Notes under the pieces: generated by a model
The model's input: only the letters and a program-made list of their open reading frames with translations
Database searches by the model: none
Told to the model about the DNA's origin: nothing
Position numbers and translations under genes: made by a program
Assembly (NCBI GenBank): GCA_018334735.1
Contig: JAGXLK010000254.1
Coordinates: 1 to 5,104 of the forward strand
Source of the DNA: Planctomycetota bacterium
GTDB taxonomy: Bacteria > Planctomycetota > Brocadiia > SM23-32
Direction: 5' to 3'
Length of the DNA: 5,104 bases
Shown here: one piece after another, positions 1 to 5,104 of the stretch
How positions within the stretch are numbered: the first letter of the stretch is position 1
How the letters are laid out: every line of letters begins with the position of its first letter

Positions 1-912
1 TCTGAGAGAAGTCCTCTCGTCCCTGGAGAGGAAAAAGATTTGCCGGAGAAGGAGCTCGAACTCCGGCGGGGGCATATTACACACGGAATGCGTGATGATG
101 ATACGGATTATACAATCATCGGTCTGCGTGCTCTGGAGGAGAAAGGGAAAAATTTTGATTCCCGCGATATTGCGCAGATGTGGCTTGAACTACTGCCTTA
201 TCAAAAAACGTATACGGCCGAACGCGTGGCGTATCGCAATATAGTTAACGGTCTTTGGCCCCCCGAAAGCGCACGTTACCGCAATGCCTATCGTGAATGG
301 ATCGGCGCTCAGATTCGTGCTGATGCCTGGGGTTATGCCTGTCCTGCGCGACCGCAAGAGGCCGCGGAGCTTGCCTACCGGGATGCCGTTGTGAGCCACA
401 CACGCAACGGGATTTACGGTGAGATGTGGGTGGCGGCGATGATTGCAGCGGCATTTGCCACGGATTCTCCGCGTCGGATCATTGAAATTGGTCTGTCGGA
501 AATACCCGGGGATTCCCGTTTGAACGCTGCCATCCAGCAGGTGATTGAATGGTATGAAGAAGATCTGTCCGCGGAAGAAGCGACGACGAGATTGCTTGAA
601 GAATTTGGCGAATACAGTCCGGTGCACACGATTAATAACGCTGCCATAGTTGCAATGGCATTGTTGTGGGGTGGAGAGGATTTTACCCGGGGAGTCGGGT
701 TGGCTGTCATGCCGGGGTTGGATACGGATTGCAACGGGGCAACGGTGGGGTCGGTGACAGGGGTTATGATTGGGGAAGAAGGGATCCCGGAGAATTGGAA
801 GCAACCGTTGAATGACCGTCTGGAGTCGGCGGTTTTTGGCGATTTCCAGGTCCGGATTTCCGATCTCGCTGCTCGCACCCTCCCTTTACAAAGACTTCGT
901 GTCAGTGAATGA
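1..912 (+). CDS. ADP-ribosylglycohydrolase family protein, 5' end missing
   Basis: The reading frame is open from the first base of the window to a TGA at 910-912, so the gene starts upstream. A TTG at 40 is in frame, but it is not a credible start because the family's N-terminal metal-binding region (the G-x-x-x-G-x-A-x-GDA type motif) would be lost. Visible family hallmarks are DDDTDYT (nt 94-114), the family-typical segments YREWIGAQIRADAWGY and NGIYGEMWVAAM in the middle, HTINNAAIV, and the C-terminal metal-binding DTDCNGAT starting at nt 721. The family (DraG/ARH3-like) uses a binuclear metal centre to remove ADP-ribose from proteins or small molecules; it is cytoplasmic. The actual substrate cannot be read from the sequence. 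Both metal-binding motifs present here are intact, so the protein is probably active. The next gene begins 29 nt downstream on the same strand, suggesting cotranscription. No functional link with LPS synthesis is evident. Confidence 0.9.
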   Translation, partial: SERSPLVPGEEKDLPEKELELRRGHITHGMRDDDTDYTIIGLRALEEKGKNFDSRDIAQMWLELLPYQKTYTAERVAYRNIVNGLWPPESARYRNAYREWIGAQIRADAWGYACPARPQEAAELAYRDAVVSHTRNGIYGEMWVAAMIAAAFATDSPRRIIEIGLSEIPGDSRLNAAIQQVIEWYEEDLSAEEATTRLLEEFGEYSPVHTINNAAIVAMALLWGGEDFTRGVGLAVMPGLDTDCNGATVGSVTGVMIGEEGIPENWKQPLNDRLESAVFGDFQVRISDLAARTLPLQRLRVSE

Positions 913-927
913 AACTCATCACATAAT

Positions 928-933
928 GAAGGA
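928..933 (+). promoter_or_regulatory. Ribosome binding site that fixes the start of the glycosyltransferase gene
   Basis: GAAGGA ends 8 nt before the ATG at 942 but only 2 nt before an in-frame GTG at 936. The spacing favours ATG 942 as the true start, shortening the longest possible reading frame by two residues. Confidence 0.6.
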
Positions 934-941
934 TCGTGCAG

Positions 942-2861
942 ATGACAATCTGTGAACCGGAAACTGGGGGTAGCCTGCTGTGCATCAGGCTCAGCGGGCT
1001 GGGCGATGTTATTCATACTCTGAATGCCTTATCGTTGCTTCGGAGACATCGTCCTCTGGCTCACATCACTTGGTTGGTTGAAGATCGTTTTGCGGGGCTT
1101 CTTGAGCAGCACCCTCATATTGATGAGTTGATAACTATCCCGCGAGTTGAGTGGGGACGTTCCCTGAAGAACCCGCTGAAATGGAAACAAATGCTGCCGG
1201 AGATTGCCGAACTGCTGGCAGATTTGCGCGGTCGTCATTTCGACGCAAGCATTGATTTTCAGAGCAGTTTGAAAAGCGCCTGGATAGTTGCGTTTGCCGG
1301 AGCGAACAAGAAAATCGGTTTCAGCCCGCCAGTGTCAAGGGAGATGAGTCACCTTTTCCAGTCTCACACGGTTTATGCTCCTTCTGAGGGTTGTCACAGG
1401 ATAGAACGTTACCTTGCTTTGCTTGCGCCTCTGGGTATTCCCACGCGTTTTGCCGTCCCCGTGATCCCGATCCAACGGCGATTTGCTGAGGTTATTGGCG
1501 AAGTCTGTGGTGAGATTTCGCGTCCGTTGGTTGTTATTCACCCGGGAACCAGCAAATTCGCGTCTTTCAAAAGATGGAGCCCGGAAAAATATGGGGCTGT
1601 TGCTCGTTATTTAATGGATGAGTATGGAGCGGGCGTTATGGTGACTTTCGGACCGGGCGAAGAGGCGCTTGCTCACAGGGTTATTGGTGCTACCAGGCAC
1701 CGCGCCGTGCTGGCGCCCCGGTTCAGCCATCTTCAGCAGTTTGCCCACCTTCTTCGAGAAGCAGATCTTTTTCTGGGGAGTGATACGGGACCGATGCATC
1801 TGGCTTCGGCTCTTGAAGTTCCTGTGGTGGCGCTTTTTGGGCCGAAAGATCCGGAACAAACCGGACCCTATTGCAGCAGAAGCGAAGTAGTTGTGGCGGA
1901 TGTGGGTTGCCGTCCCTGCAATAAGCGACGGTGCAGCGATCGACGTTGTATGCGTGAGATAAACGTTGATATGGTGTGTGGTGCGGCCGAACGTGTGCTG
2001 AACGGCGGGGGCGGCAAGAGGGCGTTTGAAGGTCCGATCCGCGGTCCTTTTACAACCCGATTTGAGCTCGGGAAATGGGAAGGTGCAATTAATACGCAAT
2101 ACAGCTCCCCGGAATTTTACCGCTGGCTCAGCAAGCACGATGAACCAGAGGGGAAATGGGAGAATGATGAGTTCGAGGGGCCATCTTCACTTGCATTTAC
2201 GCGGGCCCGAATCGAGGAAAGGGACAGGGACCTTTCTGTCAGAACATGCCGTTTCAGTGGGCAGTGGTTCAGCAGTATATTGAGCAGGATGGCTGGAGGA
2301 TTCGTCCGTAACGCGGGCGTAGTCTCAGCGCGTGTGATTGAGGCTAACCCGCACGTACCTGTTCGAGTTTGCGTGATGCGGAACCACCAGCACGAGGAGG
2401 TGAGGGATGTAACTCTGCATGAGCGGATGCCGGGGGCAATTACTCTGAGAAACTGGCTGAAAAATCGGCGAGAAGGCCGTTCGGATGTTTCCGAGAAGGA
2501 AGAAATGATATTGATCGAGAGGTTAGCAAACTTGGTTCGCGGGTTTCATGAAAGCGGTTTGTTTCAGGGGGATTTGAATAATCAGAGTGTATTGTTGGGA
2601 GGAGCTTCGGCGTTAGAAGAGAAGATCTTCTGGATTGTGGATTCGGCGAGGACTTGTTGGGTTGGCTGGTTGCCAGTGTTTTTGCGTGATTTGCTGAATG
2701 CCCACGACGTAAAATCTCTTTTCGATGCGTTGCCTTTGTTTGTTAACCCAGAGAGCCAGGGCCTTTTTTTGCGATCTTATTTTGACGATTTTATCGAATC
2801 CAAACCGCGTCAACGGTTTATCAAATGGTATATTGCTCTGTTCGGGGTTGGTGGCGAATAG
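942..2861 (+). CDS. Two-domain protein: heptosyltransferase I-like GT9 fused to an LPS kinase-like domain
   Basis: The product is 639 residues from the ATG at 942 (GTG 936 is a less likely start). Residues about 10-355 form a glycosyltransferase family 9 unit: RLSGLGDVIHTL at 16-27 contains the Asp that matches the catalytic base of WaaC; an IDFQSSLKSA segment matches the WaaC DxQGLLKSA region; HPGTS...KRW (200-212) and GSDTGPMHLA (279-288) are the nucleotide-sugar site; FGPKDPEQTGP follows, then a four-Cys cluster (C323, C326, C331, C336) of a kind common in this family. Such enzymes add heptose from ADP-heptose to the LPS inner core at the cytoplasmic face. A linker of about 60 residues leads to a C-terminal domain (about 413-625) resembling Kdo kinase/WaaP: N-lobe strand VRTCRF, ERMPGAITLRNWL, GDLNNQSVLL (catalytic-loop position, D544), and IVDSAR (D567). 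Single heptosyltransferases are usually around 320-360 residues, so the excess is the second domain. The GT9 call is strong; the kinase-like call is moderate. Confidence 0.85.
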   Translation: MTICEPETGGSLLCIRLSGLGDVIHTLNALSLLRRHRPLAHITWLVEDRFAGLLEQHPHIDELITIPRVEWGRSLKNPLKWKQMLPEIAELLADLRGRHFDASIDFQSSLKSAWIVAFAGANKKIGFSPPVSREMSHLFQSHTVYAPSEGCHRIERYLALLAPLGIPTRFAVPVIPIQRRFAEVIGEVCGEISRPLVVIHPGTSKFASFKRWSPEKYGAVARYLMDEYGAGVMVTFGPGEEALAHRVIGATRHRAVLAPRFSHLQQFAHLLREADLFLGSDTGPMHLASALEVPVVALFGPKDPEQTGPYCSRSEVVVADVGCRPCNKRRCSDRRCMREINVDMVCGAAERVLNGGGGKRAFEGPIRGPFTTRFELGKWEGAINTQYSSPEFYRWLSKHDEPEGKWENDEFEGPSSLAFTRARIEERDRDLSVRTCRFSGQWFSSILSRMAGGFVRNAGVVSARVIEANPHVPVRVCVMRNHQHEEVRDVTLHERMPGAITLRNWLKNRREGRSDVSEKEEMILIERLANLVRGFHESGLFQGDLNNQSVLLGGASALEEKIFWIVDSARTCWVGWLPVFLRDLLNAHDVKSLFDALPLFVNPESQGLFLRSYFDDFIESKPRQRFIKWYIALFGVGGE

Positions 2862-2926
2862 TTCATCGGGGCTGTGGTGTCAGAATAGAACCAGATGGGG
2901 AAAGGAGCAAAAAAAGCGGCCTTTGT

Positions 2927-2955
2927 TTGACAGGCAATAGTTTGTATGGTATTTT
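2927..2955 (+). promoter_or_regulatory. Strong sigma70-type promoter with extended -10, upstream of the repeat-protein gene
   Basis: A perfect -35 box TTGACA (2927-2932) is followed by a 17-nt spacer and TATTTT (2950-2955). A TG one base upstream of the -10 (2947-2948) makes it an extended -10. Transcription would begin near 2961-2963, giving an untranslated leader of about 120 nt before the ATG at 3084. The stretch between the preceding stop codon (2861) and this promoter shows no convincing terminator hairpin, so read-through from the upstream operon is also possible. Confidence 0.6.
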
Positions 2956-2959
2956 TTTA

Positions 2960-3083
2960 AGATGTGTGGCATCTGTTAGAGTTACTCTTTATTAAGCACT
3001 CTTTGAATTGCCGGGGGGAGGTGCCCGGGTAATGTAAGGGTGAGCACCTGACTGAGGAGCGCCCGAAGGAGCGGAGACAAAGT
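2960..3083 (+). promoter_or_regulatory. Long leader with alternative hairpins; candidate cis-acting RNA element
   Basis: Several pairings are visible. AGATG (2960-2964) pairs with CATCT (2970-2974). CTTTG (3001-3005) pairs with CAAAG (3078-3082), closing an 82-nt domain that ends one base before the ATG. Inside it, CCGGG (3011-3015) can pair with CCCGG (3024-3028), or AGGTGC (3019-3024) can pair with GCACCT (3044-3049). These two inner hairpins share bases and exclude each other. AGGAGCG occurs twice, 12 nt apart (3055-3061 and 3067-3073), and together with GGAG at 3073-3076 (7 nt before the ATG) gives several Shine-Dalgarno-like sites inside the putative domain. I do not recognise a known riboswitch class. 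All stems are short and could arise by chance without support from related sequences. Confidence 0.35.
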
Positions 3084-3881
3084 ATGTGTGGAGATTCTTC
3101 CGCAGCACAATGGAATTGTAAGAAAATTGTCGAACACATACAACGTTTGGAAGACCGGGGCGATGAACTTTCCTACAATCGGGTGGCAGAAGAATTGCCC
3201 GATTTGCTGAGTGCTGCGAATTATCATTTCGGAAGCTGGAAAGATGCTGTTGAGGCAGCGGGGCTGGATTATGAGGGAGAAGTGCGCCGGATTCCTAAGT
3301 GGACAAAAGAAGTTGTCGTTGAGGTTGTCCAGGAAGCTTATGAAAAAGGAGTTGACCTTTCCTGGACCAATGTCTCGGGGGATCCGGAATATTCGGGTGT
3401 GGCTTATGCAGCAATTCGTAGCTCGCGTTTTGGGAGTTGGGATGCAACTCTCAGGGCTGCGGGCATTGATCCTTCAGAGGTTCGACGTTACGAATCGTGG
3501 AATCGTGAGAAAGTACTCCGCAGGATCCGCGAACGCAAACGAAAAGGGCTCCCGCTGAATTCAAAAGCGATGCAGGAAAACGATTGCAGGTTGTTCAACG
3601 CAGCACTAAAAAGATTCCAGGGCTGGGACAAAGCGTTGGAAGCCGCCGGTGTCGATCCTGATGAAGTTTATAAACGAAGGCGGTGGAGCAAGCAAATTAT
3701 AAAAAAAGAAATTAGGAATTTGGGCAGGGAGGGCGAGAAACTGGCAGCCCCGGCGATGCGGAAGCAGCACTCTGCTCTCTATAGTGCCGCAGTAAAGTAT
3801 TTCGGCTCGTGGGCGCAGGCCCGCCGGGCTGCTGGAATCGGCCGTGATTTCCAGAGAAATTCTGAGGACAGTTCTGAATAA
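3084..3881 (+). CDS. Four-repeat protein of the homing-endonuclease-associated repeat (HNH_repeat) type, no nuclease domain
   Basis: The product is 265 residues, rich in Arg and Lys, with no signal peptide or membrane segment. It consists almost entirely of four repeats that each begin at a Trp (W10, W73, W139, W201), continue through a predicted helix pair with an internal 'G..L' turn, and end in FGSW-xxAxxAAG(I/L/V)D (FGSW at 49, 116 and 240; FQGW variant at 178). This pattern matches the repeat found beside HNH and other homing endonucleases, where it is thought to bind DNA. No HNH, LAGLIDADG or GIY-YIG motif is present, so this is a stand-alone repeat protein; sequence-specific DNA binding is my inference. 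The ATG at 3084 is preceded by GGAG at a 7-nt spacing, and a TAA at 3030-3032 in the same frame, with no usable start codon between it and 3084, limits alternatives. It sits between LPS-related genes with its own promoter and does not appear to share their pathway. Confidence 0.75.
   Translation: MCGDSSAAQWNCKKIVEHIQRLEDRGDELSYNRVAEELPDLLSAANYHFGSWKDAVEAAGLDYEGEVRRIPKWTKEVVVEVVQEAYEKGVDLSWTNVSGDPEYSGVAYAAIRSSRFGSWDATLRAAGIDPSEVRRYESWNREKVLRRIRERKRKGLPLNSKAMQENDCRLFNAALKRFQGWDKALEAAGVDPDEVYKRRRWSKQIIKKEIRNLGREGEKLAAPAMRKQHSALYSAAVKYFGSWAQARRAAGIGRDFQRNSEDSSE
3111..3842 (+). repeat. Four tandem protein repeats encoded in the repeat-protein gene
   Basis: Repeat units span about 3111-3269, 3300-3470, 3498-3656 and 3684-3842, with start-to-start distances of 63, 66 and 62 codons. 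The protein signature W...FGSW..A..AAG is conserved, but the DNA is not: the FGSW or equivalent motif is spelled ttcggaagctgg, tttgggagttgg, ttccagggctgg and ttcggctcgtgg. The duplications are therefore old, and the repeats are held together by protein-level selection, not recent amplification. Repeat 3 has FQGW in place of FGSW, and repeat 4 ends in AAGIG in place of AAGID. Confidence 0.8.
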
Positions 3882-4283
3882 TGCCGCATTGCTCCAAAGG
3901 CCCGGCACTTTCTGCTGTTGGCTTCGATGAGGACCATCAATCTCCCCAGGGTATCAGCTTCCTACAAAAAAAGGCCGTGAGTTCGTCTCCGTGCGGTATT
4001 TCTGATATTTTTCGCGGTGGCAGTTGCAAATGCGCGGGGTTTATCCTTTATGATATTTGGGAACAGCAGGGTTTTCTATTTTCTCTGCTCCAAAAGATTA
4101 ACCGAATTTTGTAGCTTTGTCCGGTTTTTCAGGAAAGCCCCTTGGAGTTTATGCAGTCCAGAAGTTCCGTTAGTTCGTGTTGTTCGATCCGGATTTCCGG
4201 TTGTCTTTCCTTTAGCGCTGGAGCGGGCGTAGGCGGGAAGAATATTGTGGAAATCGAGCGTAGCTTTTTAGATACCAGAGACA
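3882..4283 (+). other. Intergenic stretch of about 400 nt with no convincing gene
   Basis: Two short open frames occur here: one of 77 codons whose ATG overlaps the preceding TAA (3881-4114), and one of 71 codons (4017-4232). Neither product resembles a known family, both are rich in Ser/Phe/Cys as expected of random reading, and they overlap each other in different frames. TGCCG (3882-3886) and CGGCA (3903-3907) could form a weak stem just after the repeat-protein gene, but no T-run follows. CCGG-ATTT-CCGG (4189-4200) is a 4-bp hairpin. No tRNA, CRISPR or insertion-sequence ends are seen. The stretch may carry the promoter for the exporter gene. Confidence 0.5.
4245..4274 (+). promoter_or_regulatory. 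Weak candidate promoter directly before the exporter gene
   Basis: TTGTGG (4245-4250), an 18-nt spacer and TAGATA (4269-4274) resemble -35 and -10 boxes. The start point would fall within a few bases of the ATG at 4284, implying a nearly leaderless transcript. That would fit the lack of a proper Shine-Dalgarno sequence there (only AGAG, 3 nt before the ATG). Matches of this quality are common by chance. Confidence 0.2.
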
Positions 4284-5104
4284 ATGTATAAATCACCCCT
4301 GCGGGAACAGTTGAGTCTGGTCAAACGCTTTTACAGATTTGCCTTGCCCCAGTGGAAGTTGATGATTGTGGCCGTTGTTGCCATGACTTTGACATCGGCT
4401 TTGTGGGGATCACTTGTGTTGTTGCTGAGGCCGGTTCTTGAGGGGATGGTAGGGCAGATGCAGCGAGAGTCTCAGACTGCTGCAGTAGCGCCTGCATCAC
4501 AAAGTGAAGAACCCCAGGAGATAGCCGATCCCGTTTCGGAAGGCGTCGAAGAGGTAAAGGGGAAAATTGGGGAGAAGATACGACAGTGGGGTCCTATCAG
4601 AAATCTGTTGGAATATGTAGGGCCAGGACCGGAGCAACTGGCCCACATAGCTGTCGTGATCGTCGCTCTGATAGCACCTTTGTGGGTAATCTTTGCATTT
4701 CTTGAAACTTTCTGCACGGAACGTGTGATTTGGAAAACGATGGCTTCGGTTCGGGTAACTGTTTTTGAGAGACTTTCCCGGTTGCCTCTCGCGTTTTTCG
4801 CAGGCCGTCGGACTGGCGATTTGATAAGCCGATTGACAAACGACATCAGCACTACTCGGAGTGCGGCAAAGATGCTTTTTAAGGATGTTTTCAAACATCC
4901 TATTCAGATTTTGGTTTTTATGTCGATCGCTTTTTATCACAGTTGGCTCCTGACATTAGTGGTTATCGCGGTTGCTCCGATAATTGGGCTGGTTATGAGC
5001 CGCTACGGGAAACGCATACAGAGACATGGTCGCAAGACCTTGGAGCGGTTTGGGGATATCACTGAAGCTATCAGCCAGATGTTCAGTGGCATAAGAGTTG
5101 TCAA
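4284..5104 (+). CDS. MsbA-like ABC exporter, N-terminal membrane domain (3' end missing)
   Basis: The frame runs from ATG 4284 for 273 codons to the window edge with no stop. An in-frame TAG at 4269-4271 and no other start codon between make ATG 4284 secure. A short cytoplasmic N-terminus (KRFYRFALPQWK) precedes TM1 (about 24-50). A long polar loop (about 53-118) then leads to TM2 (about 119-144). The coupling region FFAGRRTGDLISRLTNDI (171-188) is typical of type IV (MsbA/bacterial multidrug) exporters. TM3 and TM4 (about 203-239) and the intracellular stretch ending ITEAISQMFSGIRVV follow. The nucleotide-binding domain (Walker A, signature, Walker B) would lie beyond the window. MsbA flips core-lipid A across the inner membrane, which fits the heptosyltransferase nearby, but a lipid or drug exporter of the same fold cannot be excluded. 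The first periplasmic loop is longer than in E. coli MsbA. Confidence 0.85.
   Translation, partial: MYKSPLREQLSLVKRFYRFALPQWKLMIVAVVAMTLTSALWGSLVLLLRPVLEGMVGQMQRESQTAAVAPASQSEEPQEIADPVSEGVEEVKGKIGEKIRQWGPIRNLLEYVGPGPEQLAHIAVVIVALIAPLWVIFAFLETFCTERVIWKTMASVRVTVFERLSRLPLAFFAGRRTGDLISRLTNDISTTRSAAKMLFKDVFKHPIQILVFMSIAFYHSWLLTLVVIAVAPIIGLVMSRYGKRIQRHGRKTLERFGDITEAISQMFSGIRVV

Noticed and set aside
190..1016. Long minus-strand open frames opposite the ADP-ribosylglycohydrolase gene (190-804 and 414-1016)
   Set aside because: They are antisense shadows of a gene with clear family motifs, and their products show no recognisable domain.
3001..3083. Possible known riboswitch: GAGGAGCGC resembles the start of SAH riboswitches, CCGAAGGAGCG resembles the 3' part of the glnA RNA, and GAGGTGC...GTAA recalls the lysine riboswitch
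   Set aside because: In each case only one short block matches from memory and the remaining conserved cores are missing. The downstream gene is also unrelated to those pathways.
3882..3910. Terminator after the repeat-protein gene (TGCCG...CGGCA stem)
   Set aside because: The stem is 5 bp with a 16-nt loop and no T-run follows.
3881..4114. 77-codon open frame whose ATG overlaps the stop of the repeat-protein gene (TAATG)
   Set aside because: The overlap suggests translational coupling, but the product has no recognisable family, no hydrophobic or repeat structure, and a composition typical of a chance frame.
4017..4232. 71-codon open frame between the repeat-protein gene and the exporter gene
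   Set aside because: It overlaps the previous frame in another phase, has no plausible ribosome site, and looks like a chance translation.
4472..4940. Minus-strand open frames of 140 and 147 codons opposite the exporter gene
   Set aside because: The plus strand encodes an unmistakable ABC exporter membrane domain over the same bases; the reverse products are basic, low-quality chance frames.

Overview
All recognisable genes lie on the + strand, and the base composition is close to balanced. A heptosyltransferase and an MsbA-type exporter point to a Gram-negative, lipopolysaccharide (LPS)-making bacterium. The style (long two-domain LPS protein, homing-endonuclease-associated repeats, GTG/TTG codons common) would suit an uncultivated lineage such as the PVC group or a neighbouring candidate phylum. 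That placement is a guess; no rRNA or other marker gene is present to fix it.

Layout. (1) 1-912: the C-terminal part of an ADP-ribosylglycohydrolase, cut by the left window edge. (2) 942-2861: a large protein 29 nt downstream, probably in the same operon. Its N-terminal half is a WaaC-like family 9 glycosyltransferase, and its C-terminal third looks like a Kdo/WaaP-type LPS kinase with several altered catalytic positions. (3) 2862-3083: an intergenic segment with a very good sigma70-type promoter and a leader of about 120 nt that can fold. (4) 3084-3881: a basic protein made almost entirely of four repeats of the homing-endonuclease-associated (HNH_repeat) type, with no nuclease domain. (5) 3882-4283: about 400 nt with no convincing gene. 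(6) 4284 to the window end: the N-terminal membrane domain of an MsbA-like ABC exporter, cut by the right edge.

How they fit. The glycosyltransferase/kinase-like protein and the MsbA-like exporter suggest a region for LPS inner-core assembly and export. The repeat protein does not belong to that pathway. It has its own promoter and leader and is flanked by non-coding DNA, so it looks like an independent regulatory or selfish unit placed between two envelope genes. The most unusual items are the fused and possibly inactive kinase domain, the nuclease-less repeat protein, and the structured leader in front of it.
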